Notes: generated by a model not told the origin, from the sequence alone. 64,000 nucleotides of DNA from Lacinutrix himadriensis (GCF_001418105.1 NZ_LIQI01000019.1:124001-188000); one strand, 5' to 3'. Numbered from the stretch's first letter, positions 33,379-43,129 are shown. Made by a program: numbers and translations.

Positions 33379-34269
33379 ATGCAATTCCTTGCTTACATTT
33401 TAATTTATCCACTTTTGTGGATTATTTCTATTCTTCCGTTTAGAATTCTATACGTTGTTTCCGATATTTTATTTGTTTTAGTATACTACATCATTGGGTA
33501 CCGAAAGAAAACAGTGAAGTATAACTTAACCCTTGTATTTCCTGATAAATCGGAAAAAGAAATCACTACACTGACTAAAAAATTCTATCATCATTTATGT
33601 GATATGATCTTAGAATCTGTAAAATCTTTAACTGTTTCTGAAGCAGAAATGATTAAACGTTTTAAGCTTACAAACATTGAAGAAATACATAAACTAGAAA
33701 AAGAAAATAGAAACATTGTATTAATGTGTGCACATTACGCCAATTTTGAGTGGATTTTTATTACTCAGAAATTTGTGAAACATAAAGGATATGGCGTATA
33801 CAAACGTTTGGCTAATAAATATTTTGATCGTTTAATTAAACGAAAAAGAGCCAAATACAATACGCAACTTATCACTACAAAAGAAACCATTCCCGTTTTA
33901 ATGGAGTCAATAAAAAAAGGAGAATTATCTATTAGTGGTTTTGTATCTGACCAATCCCCAAAAGTAAATAAAGCCTACCATTGGAATGATTTTATGGGAA
34001 TTAAAGTTCCTGTCCACACAGGAGCAGAAATGCTTGCAAAACGCTTAGACTCTTCTGTAGTTTTCTTTGGTGTAAAGAAAATAAAACGAGGCTACTATGA
34101 AACTACATTTAAAACTTTAGCTGTTAATGCCAATGATTTTGAAAACTATCAAATTACAGATATGTTTTTAAAATTGGTAGAAGAACAAATTTACAGTGCT
34201 CCAGAATATTATTTATGGACACACAAACGCTGGAAACATAAAGATAAAGTTCCTGCTAAATTTCAGTAA
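33379..34269 (+). CDS. Lysophospholipid/lipid A acyltransferase (LpxL/HtrB family)
   Basis: A 296-aa inner-membrane acyltransferase with an N-terminal hydrophobic anchor (1-40). The catalytic HX4D/E-type motif is in MCAHYANFEWIF, and further family blocks are VSDQSPK and HTGAEMLAKRL. The family adds secondary acyl chains to lipid A from acyl-ACP. Bacteroidetes lipid A is usually less acylated, so the substrate may be lipid A or another lipid such as an aminolipid. A bidirectional terminator follows. Confidence 0.88.
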   Translation: MQFLAYILIYPLLWIISILPFRILYVVSDILFVLVYYIIGYRKKTVKYNLTLVFPDKSEKEITTLTKKFYHHLCDMILESVKSLTVSEAEMIKRFKLTNIEEIHKLEKENRNIVLMCAHYANFEWIFITQKFVKHKGYGVYKRLANKYFDRLIKRKRAKYNTQLITTKETIPVLMESIKKGELSISGFVSDQSPKVNKAYHWNDFMGIKVPVHTGAEMLAKRLDSSVVFFGVKKIKRGYYETTFKTLAVNANDFENYQITDMFLKLVEEQIYSAPEYYLWTHKRWKHKDKVPAKFQ

Positions 34270-34290
34270 TTTTTTCGTGTAACTCCTAAA

Positions 34291-34334
34291 ATAAAACAGC
34301 GTACAAATCTAAGATTTGTACGCTGTTTTATTTT
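34291..34334. terminator. Bidirectional terminator
   Basis: A 20-bp near-perfect palindrome (ATAAAACAGCGTACAAATCT and its complement) lies between the convergent acyltransferase and phosphohexomutase genes, with A/T tracts at both ends. Confidence 0.92.
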
Positions 34335-34350
34335 ATAATGTAAAATCTGG

Positions 34351-35736
34351 TTATTTAGAAACCGCTTCAATTTCACCAATAAACCGATCTGCTAAAGCAT
34401 CTGCTATTTCTTGCGATTTTGCTTCGGTATAAATTCTAATAATTGGTTCGGTATTACTTTTTCGTAAGTGCACCCAGTTTTCAGCAAAGTCAATTTTTAC
34501 ACCATCTACAGTAGTGATGTTTTCGTTTGCATAACGAGCTTCCATCGTATTTAAAATAGCATCGACATCAATTTGAGGTGTCAGTTGTATTTTCTTTTTA
34601 CTCATAAAATAGCTAGTATACGTTTTACGTAATGCACTTACTTGCATATCCTTTTCCGCTACAAGACTTAAAAACAAAGCAACACCAACTAGAGAATCTC
34701 TACCATAATGGCTTGCAGGATAAATAATCCCTCCATTACCTTCACCGCCAATTACAGCGTTATTTTTCTTCATCAATGCTACAACATTCACTTCTCCTAC
34801 TGCACTTGCTTCATAAGTTCCGCCATGTTTTTCGGTAACATCACGTAGCGCTCTAGAAGAACTCATATTACTTACGGTATTTCCGGGTGTTTTACTTAGC
34901 ACATAATCTGCACAAGCAACTAGCGTATATTCTTCGCCAAACATTTCTCCATTTTCATCCATAAATGCTAATCTATCCACATCTGGATCTACTACAAGTC
35001 CAAAATCTGCACGTTCTTTAACTACCATTTCCGATAGGTCTGTTAAATGCTCTTTAAGCGGTTCTGGATTGTGCGGAAAATGTCCGTTTGGCTCACAGTA
35101 TAACTTTACAGGATGTACTCCTAAGCGTTCTAATAACTCCGGAATTGCAATTCCTCCTGTAGAATTCACACCATCTACAACTACTTTTAATTTAGCATCT
35201 TTTATCGCTTTTACATTCACCAAGTCTAAAGCTAAAACAGCATCAATATGCAAATCGATATATGCTTGGTTCTTTGTAATTTTCCCTAAATGATCTACTT
35301 CTGCAAATTGCATGGTATCTGCTTCCGCAATTTTTAAAATTTTCTCGCCTTCTTCTCCATTTAAAAATTCCCCTTTCGCATTTAAAAGCTTTAATGCATT
35401 CCATTGCTTCGGGTTATGACTTGCTGTTAAAATAATTCCACCATCTGCATGTTCCATTGGTACAGCAATTTCCACCGTTGGCGTTGTAGATAAACCTACA
35501 TCCACCACGTGAATTCCAAGACCTACTAAGGTATTCATAACCAAATTCTGAATCATCTCTCCTGAAATTCTAGCATCTCTACCAACCACCACTTTATAAT
35601 TTTCTTTATCGCGTTGTTGTTTTAGCCAAGTACCATACGCTGCTGCAAACTTTACAGCATCAATAGGTGTAAGATTTTCTCCTACTTGCCCGCCAATAGT
35701 TCCTCTAATTCCGGAAATTGATTTTATTAAGGTCAT
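34351..35736 (-). CDS. glmM: Phosphoglucosamine mutase / phosphohexomutase
   Basis: A 461-aa alpha-D-phosphohexomutase. The phosphoserine loop is TASHNPKQWNALK (Ser106), the Mg site is DPDVDRLAF, the sugar-specificity loop is GEGNGG, and the phosphate-binding domain 4 has RKSNTEPIIRIY. Bacteroidetes proteins of this size act as phosphoglucosamine mutase, making glucosamine-1-phosphate for peptidoglycan and LPS. Phosphomannomutase activity is possible as the subgroups are close, so the symbol is tentative. Confidence 0.85.
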   Translation of the reverse strand: MTLIKSISGIRGTIGGQVGENLTPIDAVKFAAAYGTWLKQQRDKENYKVVVGRDARISGEMIQNLVMNTLVGLGIHVVDVGLSTTPTVEIAVPMEHADGGIILTASHNPKQWNALKLLNAKGEFLNGEEGEKILKIAEADTMQFAEVDHLGKITKNQAYIDLHIDAVLALDLVNVKAIKDAKLKVVVDGVNSTGGIAIPELLERLGVHPVKLYCEPNGHFPHNPEPLKEHLTDLSEMVVKERADFGLVVDPDVDRLAFMDENGEMFGEEYTLVACADYVLSKTPGNTVSNMSSSRALRDVTEKHGGTYEASAVGEVNVVALMKKNNAVIGGEGNGGIIYPASHYGRDSLVGVALFLSLVAEKDMQVSALRKTYTSYFMSKKKIQLTPQIDVDAILNTMEARYANENITTVDGVKIDFAENWVHLRKSNTEPIIRIYTEAKSQEIADALADRFIGEIEAVSK

Positions 35737-35835
35737 AAATTATATTTTATATTTAAATACAAATATAGTATTTCAAAGTTGTATTTATATAGTATGAATT
35801 TGTAAATTCACTGTCAGAACAAAGTCTAACTAAAA

Positions 35836-35857
35836 GATTCCCGTTTTCGTGGGAAAT
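35836..35857 (+). repeat. REP-like hairpin directly before a start codon (copy 1)
   Basis: GATTCCCGTTTTCGTGGGAA, with arms TTCCC/GGGAA, ends a few bases before the ATG at 35861. The same motif family occurs at 42970-42990, 46970-46990 and 57456-57475, always just upstream of a start codon and in the same orientation as the gene. Confidence 0.65.
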
Positions 35858-35860
35858 ACT

Positions 35861-36454
35861 ATGAATTTTCTAGCACACATTTATCTTTCTGGAAATAACG
35901 AAGCGGTAACGATTGGTAATTTTATTGCGGATGGTATTCGTGGTAAGAAATATCAGAAGTTTCCAAAAGAAATACAAACCGGAATATTATTACACCGACA
36001 AATAGATACATTCACGGATGCGCATAAAACAGTAAGAGAAAGCACCAAACGATTGCATAAAAATTACGGACATTATTCTGGTGTTATTGTAGATATTTTG
36101 TACGATCATTTTCTTGCCAAAAACTGGAGCAACTATTCCGATATTCCACTAGATACATATGTAGATACTTTTTACGATTCTTTACAAGATAATTTTGAAA
36201 TGCTTCCTAGTCGTATTCAAAAAATGATGCCGTATATGATTGCAGATAATTGGTTGCTAAGCTATGCAACCATTGAAGGGATTTCTAAAGTTTTAGTCGG
36301 AATGAATAAACGAACAGAAAACCGTTCTAAAATGAATTTAGCAGTAAACGAACTACAAGAATTTTATGATGAATTTGAAGATGAATTTACACGCTTTTTT
36401 GAAGAATTAATTCAGTTTTCTAAGGAGAAATTAATAGAAATTCAAAATAAATAG
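35861..36454 (+). CDS. Acyl-carrier-protein phosphodiesterase-like protein (AcpH/DUF479)
   Basis: The start is the ATG at 35861 (MNFLAHIYLSG, 197 aa) rather than the GTG four codons earlier. The family pattern is clear: NFLAHIYLS, IGNFIADGIRG, GILLHRQIDTFTDAH (metal-ligand His/Asp), and YDHFLAKNW. AcpH removes the phosphopantetheine arm from ACP, and the fold is HD-like. Many Bacteroidetes homologues are annotated only as DUF479, so in vivo activity is not certain. The gene is monocistronic between dispersed repeats. Confidence 0.88.
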   Translation: MNFLAHIYLSGNNEAVTIGNFIADGIRGKKYQKFPKEIQTGILLHRQIDTFTDAHKTVRESTKRLHKNYGHYSGVIVDILYDHFLAKNWSNYSDIPLDTYVDTFYDSLQDNFEMLPSRIQKMMPYMIADNWLLSYATIEGISKVLVGMNKRTENRSKMNLAVNELQEFYDEFEDEFTRFFEELIQFSKEKLIEIQNK

Positions 36455-36456
36455 CA

Positions 36457-36513
36457 CTTCGACTGCCTCCGTGTGACAATCGAATAAAAATGTCAGTCTG
36501 AGCGCAGTCGAAG
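36457..36513. repeat. Dispersed inverted repeat (CTTCGACTGC...GCAGTCGAAG)
   Basis: The outer arms are CTTCGACTGC (36457-36466) and its perfect complement (36504-36513); inner arms TGACA/TGTCA give a second stem. It lies between the AcpH-like stop and the gamma-glutamyltransferase start. Elements with the words GTCAGTCTGAGCGCAGTCGAA are frequent between flavobacterial genes, from memory. Confidence 0.75.
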
Positions 36514-36529
36514 ACCAAATATAACAATT

Positions 36530-38218
36530 ATGAAAAACTACGTTTTAATCTTACTGATTAGTATTGTTTTATTCTCCTGTAAAACGGAAACTAAAAAACA
36601 AGCTACCGGATTAATCACCGAAAAAGCAATGGTGGTTTCTGCTCGTGAAGAAGCTTCTAAAATAGGAAGCAAAATCATGCAACAAGGCGGAAATGCTTTT
36701 GACGCCATGCTTGCTACAGACTTAGCTTTAGCCGTTGCATATCCATACGCCGGAAATCTTGGTGGTGGTGGTTTTATGGTGTATCGTTTAGAGAATGGTG
36801 AAATTGGCGCCTTAGACTACAGAGAAAAAGCACCTGCTGCAGCGACAAAAAACATGTATTTAGATTCGCTTGGTAATGTCATTCCTAATTTAAGTACTCG
36901 TGGCGCACTTGCTGTTGGTATTCCTGGAACCGTTGCTGGAACGTTTGCTGCACATAAACGCTTTGGAAAACTACCTATTGAGACCATTTTAAAACCTGTA
37001 ATTGCACTTGCTAAAAGAGGAGTAATTGTTACCAAAAATCAAGAATTACGAATTGCTGAAAAACAAGAAGATTTTAAAACAACCAATACCGAAGATTTTC
37101 TATTTACGAAAGCTTGGAAAGAAAACGACACTATTAAATATAATAACCTTGCCGAAACACTTACCAGAATCATGCACAATGGTCCGGATGAATTTTACAA
37201 AGGGGAAACCGCAAAAATACTAGCAAAACACATTCAAAATAATGGCGGAATTGTAACCGAAGAAGACCTAGCAAACTACGAACCAAAATGGCGTAAACCA
37301 GTTACGTTTTCGTATGATGATTTAAATATTATTTCCATGTCGCCTCCTTCTAGTGGCGGAATTTGTTTAGCGCAAATCATGAAAATGATAGAACCATATG
37401 AACTAGAAAAATTGGGGCACAACTCAGAAAAAGCCATTCAGGTAATCACAGAAGCAGAACGTCGTGCCTACGCAGATAGAAGTTTTTATCTAGGCGATCC
37501 AGATTTTGTTAATGTACCGCAAGAACAATTAATAAGTAAAACGTATTTAGAAAACAGAATGCAAGATTTCTCTTTTGAAAAAGCAACGAAATCCGAAGAT
37601 GTATCCCACGGAAAAGTACAAATTATAGAAAGCGATGAAACCACCCACTACTCTATTGTTGATCCATTTGGGAATGCGATTTCTGTAACAACAACCCTAA
37701 ATAGTGGTTTTGGTTCTAAACTATTTTGTAGCGAATTGGGTTTCTTTTTAAATAATGAAATGGACGATTTCTCTAGCAAACCAGGAGTACCAAATGTGTA
37801 CGATTTAGTTGGCGCTGAAGCAAATAGTATTCTGCCAGAAAAACGCATGCTAAGTTCTATGACACCAACCATAGTAGAGAAAAATGGAAAACTTCATATG
37901 GTGGTTGGAACTCCTGGCGGTTCTACCATTATTACTTCGGTAATGCAAACCATTTTAAATGTGCATGAATATAAAATGAATATGCAAGAAGCAGTAAATG
38001 TGCCTCGTTTTCATCACCAATGGTTACCAGATAAAATTATGATGGAACCCAATTCTTTTCCTTCAGAAACAATAAACAATTTAAAACAAAAAGGATATCA
38101 TATCAATGAAGAAGACGCTCCTGTTATTGGAAAAGTAGATGCTATTTTGGTTTTAGATAACGGAAAATTAGAAGGTGGTGCAGACCCGCGTGGCGATGAT
38201 ACAGCAGTAGGGTTTTAA
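36530..38218 (+). CDS. ggt: Gamma-glutamyltransferase (exported lipoprotein)
   Basis: A 562-aa Ntn-hydrolase precursor. The lipobox is VLFSC (about residue 17). The large-subunit motif NLGGGGFMVYR and the auto-processing site TTHYSIVDPFGNAISVTTT (Thr at about 371-372 becomes the new N-terminal nucleophile) are present. So are the oxyanion motif MLSSMTPT and GTPGGSTI. The enzyme removes or transfers the gamma-glutamyl group of glutathione and related compounds in the periplasm, feeding cysteinyl-glycine recovery. The length and subunit order are normal. The C-terminus DPRGDDTAVGF is typical. Confidence 0.95.
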   Translation: MKNYVLILLISIVLFSCKTETKKQATGLITEKAMVVSAREEASKIGSKIMQQGGNAFDAMLATDLALAVAYPYAGNLGGGGFMVYRLENGEIGALDYREKAPAAATKNMYLDSLGNVIPNLSTRGALAVGIPGTVAGTFAAHKRFGKLPIETILKPVIALAKRGVIVTKNQELRIAEKQEDFKTTNTEDFLFTKAWKENDTIKYNNLAETLTRIMHNGPDEFYKGETAKILAKHIQNNGGIVTEEDLANYEPKWRKPVTFSYDDLNIISMSPPSSGGICLAQIMKMIEPYELEKLGHNSEKAIQVITEAERRAYADRSFYLGDPDFVNVPQEQLISKTYLENRMQDFSFEKATKSEDVSHGKVQIIESDETTHYSIVDPFGNAISVTTTLNSGFGSKLFCSELGFFLNNEMDDFSSKPGVPNVYDLVGAEANSILPEKRMLSSMTPTIVEKNGKLHMVVGTPGGSTIITSVMQTILNVHEYKMNMQEAVNVPRFHHQWLPDKIMMEPNSFPSETINNLKQKGYHINEEDAPVIGKVDAILVLDNGKLEGGADPRGDDTAVGF

Positions 38219-38248
38219 TAATAAGGCTGTCTGAAAAGTAAAACTATT

Positions 38249-38275
38249 GTCATTTCGACCAAAGTGGAGAAATCT
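38249..38275. repeat. Dispersed GTCATTTCGACC-type repeat
   Basis: GTCATTTCGACC followed by AAAGTGGAGAAATCT in the 159-bp gap after the gamma-glutamyltransferase gene. It is a word familiar from flavobacterial intergenic regions; a related GTCATTTCA element is found at 46137-46209. No promoter was recognised in this gap. Confidence 0.5.
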
Positions 38276-38377
38276 ATATTATTAAATAACAAGACCTTCC
38301 GCCAAACTCAAAATAACAGAATTCCTTTTTATTTCTGCCTATACTCTTATATTTATTATTATTTTTAATAAATAATC

Positions 38378-39046
38378 ATGGATTTTATTACACATTTAAA
38401 CGAAGGTTTCCAAACGAATTCCAATGCAGAATACGCACTGCAAATGAAAGCGTATTTAAAAAATAAATTCGAGTTTTATGGTGTTAAATCGAAACCGCGT
38501 CGTGAGATTTTAAAAGCTTCGGTGAAAGAACATAGTCCGGAAGTAAAAGCAAATATTATTTCTATTACCTTCGAATTGTATGCAGAATCACAACGAGAAC
38601 TACACCATTGCGGCATGGAACTTTTTGAAAAACATTTTAAAAACAACTACCAAAAAGAAGATATTAATTACATAGAAAAACTAATAATAACCAATAGTTG
38701 GTGGGACACGGTAGACTATATTTCAAAATGGATTTTAGGTAATTATTTAAAACAATTTCCAGAGCAAATACCAGAAGTAATATATTCCTTTTCAAAACAT
38801 GAAAATATGTGGTTAAATAGAAGCGCATTATTATTTCAACTGGGATATAAAGAAAAAACAGATGAAGCATTACTGTTTCAATTATGCTTAGAACATAAAG
38901 AATCTAAGGAGTTTTTTATTCAAAAAGCCATTGGTTGGACTTTACGTGAATATGGAAAAAGCAATCCCGAAGCCGTTTTAAAATTTGTAAAAAAACATAC
39001 ATTAGCTCCTTTAAGTCATAGAGAAGCGATTAGAAATATTATTTAG
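38378..39046 (+). CDS. DNA alkylation repair enzyme (AlkD-like HEAT-repeat protein)
   Basis: A 222-aa all-helical protein of the AlkC/AlkD glycosylase family. YGVKSKPRREILK, the TNSWWDTVDYISKWILG block with the conserved Trp-Asp pair, and KAIGWTLREYGKSNPEAVLKF identify it. AlkD excises N3- and N7-alkylated purines without base flipping. Length is as expected. The stop is immediately followed by the ATG of an ATP-grasp gene with no gap, implying one transcript. Confidence 0.9.
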   Translation: MDFITHLNEGFQTNSNAEYALQMKAYLKNKFEFYGVKSKPRREILKASVKEHSPEVKANIISITFELYAESQRELHHCGMELFEKHFKNNYQKEDINYIEKLIITNSWWDTVDYISKWILGNYLKQFPEQIPEVIYSFSKHENMWLNRSALLFQLGYKEKTDEALLFQLCLEHKESKEFFIQKAIGWTLREYGKSNPEAVLKFVKKHTLAPLSHREAIRNII

Positions 39047-39940
39047 ATGCATATAGATATCGTAATACTAACCCAAAAAGAATATATAAACCCCGAGAAA
39101 TTGGATGCCTATGTTCAAAATGTTTTAAACGAAGATGTAATCGTTCAAAAGGCATTAGAAGTGCAAGGTTTAAAGGTGAAACGTGTTTCTTGGGATGATC
39201 CTACTTTTGATTGGACCACTACAAAATATGCCGTTTTTAGAGCAACTTGGGATTATTTTCATCGTTTTGAAGCCTTTTCTATTTGGTTAGAAAAAGTATC
39301 CAAACAGACTACTTTATTAAATTCGGAAGCCATTATCCGTTGGAATATTGACAAGCATTATCTTTTAGATTTACAGAAAAATGGCGTCCACATCGCAGAA
39401 ACGCATTTTATTGAACAAGGTGCTACCGAAACTTTACAAGAATTACATAGCAAATTCAATTTACAAGAAACCGTTTTAAAACCTTGTATTTCAGGAGCTG
39501 CAAGACATACCTATAAATTAAATAAAAGCAATCTTGCTGCACATGAAAGCATCTTTGCTGAACTAATTAAAACCGAAGCCATGATGCTACAACCCTTTCA
39601 ATATAACATTGTTAAAAAAGGGGAAATATCGATGATGGTTTTTAACGGAAAATTTACACACGCTATTTTAAAAACAGCCAAACCAGGAGAATTTAGAGTG
39701 CAAGATGATTTTGGCGGAACCATTCAAATCCACGAACCTACTAAGGCAGAAATAGCATTTGCTGAAAATTGCACCAAAGCATGTGCAGAAATTCCAATGT
39801 ATGCTAGAGTCGATATTTTTGAAGATAATAATGGTAACATTGCACTTTCAGAATTAGAACTTATAGAACCTGAACTTTGGTTTAGAGAATATCCAGAAGC
39901 TGCAAAAGTTTTGGCAAAAGCGATAAAAAACATAATGTAA
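39047..39940 (+). CDS. ATP-grasp domain protein (RimK/DcsG-like)
   Basis: A 297-aa protein with the ATP-grasp layout: N-terminal domain with the substrate-side segment FRATWDYFHRFEAF, the central nucleotide-binding part ETVLKPCISGAARHTYKL, and the Mg site ALSELELIEPELWF near the C-terminus. Such enzymes ligate a carboxylate to an amine or thiol. The best-known close type is the cyclisation ligase DcsG of D-cycloserine synthesis, but most Bacteroidetes copies are uncharacterised. It abuts the AlkD-like gene. The substrate is unknown. Confidence 0.8.
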   Translation: MHIDIVILTQKEYINPEKLDAYVQNVLNEDVIVQKALEVQGLKVKRVSWDDPTFDWTTTKYAVFRATWDYFHRFEAFSIWLEKVSKQTTLLNSEAIIRWNIDKHYLLDLQKNGVHIAETHFIEQGATETLQELHSKFNLQETVLKPCISGAARHTYKLNKSNLAAHESIFAELIKTEAMMLQPFQYNIVKKGEISMMVFNGKFTHAILKTAKPGEFRVQDDFGGTIQIHEPTKAEIAFAENCTKACAEIPMYARVDIFEDNNGNIALSELELIEPELWFREYPEAAKVLAKAIKNIM

Positions 39941-39988
39941 AGGCATTGTGAAACATAAAGCAATCTTATAAAAATTAAACACACTTTC

Positions 39989-40717
39989 ATGAGAAAGAAA
40001 AAAACAAGCGTAAAAAAAGTATTAAAAATAATTTCAGGAGCCATCATATTCCTAACCTTACCAACCTTCCTCCTTTTTGGTTTTTTATATTTTAAATATA
40101 ATGAAGAATTACCATTAGGGATTACCGGAAAACAAGCAGATGCATTCGCATATAAAATGTTAGATGCACTAGATTATAAAAAATATGAAGCTACAGATTA
40201 TATAGAGTTTACTTTTAAAAAACGCCATCATTTTAAGTGGAATAAAACAGAAAACACCTGTGAAGTCTATTGGAAAAACTACAAAGTCTATTTAGATTTT
40301 AAAGATAATTCTAAGAACGAGGCGTATCAAGGAGATTTAAAAACTGAAGCTATTCTAGCGGAAGAATTAATACAAAAAGCAACCGACTATTTTAACAATG
40401 ACACCTTTTGGCTCGTAGCTCCTTACAAAGTTTTTGATGCTGGAACCACACGAAGTTTAGTGACTCTAGATAATGGTCAACATGCACTTTTAATTACCTA
40501 TACTTCTGGTGGTTCCACTCCTGGAGATTCGTATTTATGGTTATTAGACGATTCTGGGAAACCTAAAAGTTTTAAAATGTGGACTTCCATTCTGCCCATT
40601 GACGGACTAGAAGCTTCTTGGAGCGATTGGACAACTACCGAAACTGGAGCAATGCTTCCAACCTTTCATAAATTGCTAGTTTTAGGATTGGAGATGGAAG
40701 GTATAAAAACTAAATAA
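39989..40717 (+). CDS. Membrane-anchored hypothetical protein
   Basis: A 242-aa protein with a basic N-terminus (MRKKKTSVKKVLKI), one transmembrane helix (about 15-34) and a soluble, probably periplasmic domain. Aromatic and Trp-rich blocks are seen (HHFKWNKTENTCEVYWKNYK, TFWLVAPYKVFDAGTTRSL, SYLWLLDDSGKPKSFKMWTS). I do not recognise the family; similar proteins are conserved in Flavobacteriaceae, in my recollection without function. It lies between the ATP-grasp and RetSat-like genes, 40 bp before the latter, and could share a transcript with it. Confidence 0.75.
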   Translation: MRKKKTSVKKVLKIISGAIIFLTLPTFLLFGFLYFKYNEELPLGITGKQADAFAYKMLDALDYKKYEATDYIEFTFKKRHHFKWNKTENTCEVYWKNYKVYLDFKDNSKNEAYQGDLKTEAILAEELIQKATDYFNNDTFWLVAPYKVFDAGTTRSLVTLDNGQHALLITYTSGGSTPGDSYLWLLDDSGKPKSFKMWTSILPIDGLEASWSDWTTTETGAMLPTFHKLLVLGLEMEGIKTK

Positions 40718-40757
40718 AAACGTATATTTAAAATCACACTTTACTAATAAAAGTACT

Positions 40758-42353
40758 ATGATTCAATCCTATAAAAAGAAACCAGAACTTCAAGAAAACT
40801 ATGATGCTATTATTATTGGCTCTGGAATTGGTAGTCTTGCAACGGGTGCTTTATTAGCGAAACAAGGACAAAAAGTATTACTTCTTGAACGTCATTATGA
40901 ACCTGGCGGATTTACACATACTTTTAAACGTAGAGGTTATGAATGGGACGTTGGTATTCATTATATAGGTGATATGCAACACCCAAAAAGCATTTTAAGA
41001 AAACTATTTAGTTATATTTCTGATGATAATTTGCAATGGGCAGATATGGGAGATGTGTATGATAAAATCATCATTGGCGATAAAGAATATGATTTTGTAA
41101 AAGGAGTTACTAACTTCAAAAATAAAATGATTTCTTATTTTCCGGAAGAAGAAAAAGCAATCACCGAATACATCAATACTATTTTTAAAGCGAGTAAAAC
41201 CAGTAAGAAATTCTATTTAGACAAATCCCTTCCGCCATTATTAAGTAAGTTAATTGGCGGATTTATGCGAAAACCTTACAATAAATATTCCGATCAAACT
41301 ACTTATGACGTTTTAAGAAATCTTACCGATAACGAAGAACTAATTAAAGTTTTAACCGGACAATATGGCGATTATGGTTTAGCACCAAAAGAAAGTAGTT
41401 TTGTCATGCATACTGCAGTTGCAAAACATTATTTTGCTGGTGGTAGCTTTCCTGTTGGAGGATCTTCTCAGATTGTAAAAACGATAGTTCCTGTAATAGC
41501 CAAAGCTGGAGGAACACTTTTAATAAGTGCAGAAGTAGACGAAGTTATTATTGAAAATAATACTGCCAAAGGCGTAAAAATGAAAGATGGAAAATCTTTT
41601 TATGCTAAAAACATTATCAGTGGTGCTGGTATTATGACCACGTATAACAAATTACTTCCGGAAGACACCGTTGCTAAACACCATTTAAAAGAACAATTAC
41701 AAAAAGTGAAGCGATCGGTTGCTTCTACGTGTTTATATATTGGTTTAGAAGGATCTCCCGAGGAACTTAAATTACCAAAAACAAATTATTGGATCTATCC
41801 AGAAGACTTAGATCATGACGCAAGTATTGCCCGTTATTTAGAAGACCCAGACCAACCTTTTCCTGTGGTTTATATTTCATTTCCTTCTGCTAAAGATCCA
41901 GATTGGCCAAATAGATATCCAGGAAAAAGTGCCATCGATATTATAACACTTATGCCTAGTGATACTTTTAACGAATGGAAAGGTACCAATTGGAAAAAAA
42001 GAGGCGAAGATTACGAACAGTTAAAAGAAAAAATAGCCCAACGATTACTAGAAGCACTATTTAAAAAACTACCACATCTTAGAGAAAAAGTAGATTGTTA
42101 TGAATTATCTACACCTTTAACAACGCAACATTTTGTGAATTATGAAGAAGGGGAAATTTACGGATTGGATCATAGTCCGAAACGCTTTAGACAAAAATTT
42201 CTGAAACCTAGAACACCAATTAAAAACTTCTATCTAACCGGTCAAGATATTATGACTGCAGGAATAGGATCGGCATTATTTTCTGGTGTTTTAACAGCCA
42301 CAGCTTTAACCAAAAAAAATATCTTAAAAAAAGTACAGGCTTATAAAAGCTGA
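40758..42353 (+). CDS. FAD-dependent oxidoreductase, phytoene desaturase/retinol saturase-like
   Basis: A 531-aa flavoprotein. The dinucleotide fold at the N-terminus is IIIGSGIGSLATGALLAKQG...LLLERH (about 17-44), followed by GGFTHTFKRRGYEWDVGIHYIG. The C-terminal FAD motif is YLTGQDIMTAGIGSAL. Both are typical of the CrtI/RetSat group, which saturates or desaturates carotenoid and retinoid bonds. The closest named relative by pattern is all-trans-retinol 13,14-reductase. No carotenoid genes lie nearby, so the substrate remains open. Confidence 0.85.
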   Translation: MIQSYKKKPELQENYDAIIIGSGIGSLATGALLAKQGQKVLLLERHYEPGGFTHTFKRRGYEWDVGIHYIGDMQHPKSILRKLFSYISDDNLQWADMGDVYDKIIIGDKEYDFVKGVTNFKNKMISYFPEEEKAITEYINTIFKASKTSKKFYLDKSLPPLLSKLIGGFMRKPYNKYSDQTTYDVLRNLTDNEELIKVLTGQYGDYGLAPKESSFVMHTAVAKHYFAGGSFPVGGSSQIVKTIVPVIAKAGGTLLISAEVDEVIIENNTAKGVKMKDGKSFYAKNIISGAGIMTTYNKLLPEDTVAKHHLKEQLQKVKRSVASTCLYIGLEGSPEELKLPKTNYWIYPEDLDHDASIARYLEDPDQPFPVVYISFPSAKDPDWPNRYPGKSAIDIITLMPSDTFNEWKGTNWKKRGEDYEQLKEKIAQRLLEALFKKLPHLREKVDCYELSTPLTTQHFVNYEEGEIYGLDHSPKRFRQKFLKPRTPIKNFYLTGQDIMTAGIGSALFSGVLTATALTKKNILKKVQAYKS

Positions 42354-42426
42354 TTTCTAAAGTAATCTATGTTATTTAAATAACACCAATCCCAACTGCA
42401 AACTGCAACTTCAACTGCGGCTGCGA

Positions 42427-42951
42427 CTACTTACTCTTCTGTCCAACAAACTGTTGCTCTTTAGATTTAAAAAGCACATTAAAAGTGGTTAAGCTTCCGT
42501 AGATACGTGTAATATATTGTTGTAAGTCTGTTTTTTCTTGCGCTTCTAGATTACTAGAATTTACCTTTTGTTCCATAACACGAAGTCGGTCTCTAACCAT
42601 CGTTATTTTATGAAAAAAGTCTTCCACTTTAATTTCTTTCGGTTTAAGATTAGTGTCTTCTGGTTGCAGAATAAGTTTTCCACCTTTCCACTTATCGCCA
42701 ATGGGTACAATTTCCGATACATCGCTCCACTTTTTTAAAATCTGAACCAAACTACTTTCCACATCAAATAAACTGATGGTATCCACTTCATTTTCTGCCG
42801 CTTCAATAACTTCAAAAGCAGCATCTAAATCTATGGTTTCCAATCCGTTTTCCATAAAAGTAACCCAATACTGTTTAGAGGTTATATTGGTTACTACTCC
42901 TTTTCCAAATTCACTGTGGTTTATTCTGGATCCTATTCCTAATAATTGCAT
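42427..42951 (-). CDS. Hypothetical protein with N-terminal SH3/Tudor-like motif
   Basis: A 174-aa cytoplasmic protein. The first 45 residues (GIGSRINHSEFGKGVVTNITS, YWVTFMENGLETI) resemble the Tudor/KOW-like G-x-V-x-H-x-FG-x-G-x-V motif found at the ends of some helicases. The remainder is helical and charged. I know no function; the motif could bind nucleic acid or protein. A REP-like hairpin lies 19 bp upstream of its start, and the convergent RetSat-like gene ends 73 bp away. Confidence 0.75.
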   Translation of the reverse strand: MQLLGIGSRINHSEFGKGVVTNITSKQYWVTFMENGLETIDLDAAFEVIEAAENEVDTISLFDVESSLVQILKKWSDVSEIVPIGDKWKGGKLILQPEDTNLKPKEIKVEDFFHKITMVRDRLRVMEQKVNSSNLEAQEKTDLQQYITRIYGSLTTFNVLFKSKEQQFVGQKSK

Positions 42952-42969
42952 ATAAAAAACTTGATTTAT

Positions 42970-42990
42970 GATTCCGCGAAAGCGAAAATC
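42970..42990 (-). repeat. REP-like hairpin before a start codon (copy 2)
   Basis: On the gene strand GATTTTCGCTTTCGCGGAAT followed by C; one mismatch in the arms and symmetric GATT/AATC ends. It lies upstream of the hypothetical gene starting at 42951. Confidence 0.6.
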
Positions 42991-43129
42991 GTATTAAAGT
43001 GATACTTCATTCTTATTTCAAATATATTCTAAAAAACACAAAACAACAACCCCTTTTTATAGATTGTTGGTTGCTAAACAATTAATAAAATCCTAACGAA
43101 ATACCTTCTAAAAAGACAACTAAAAACTG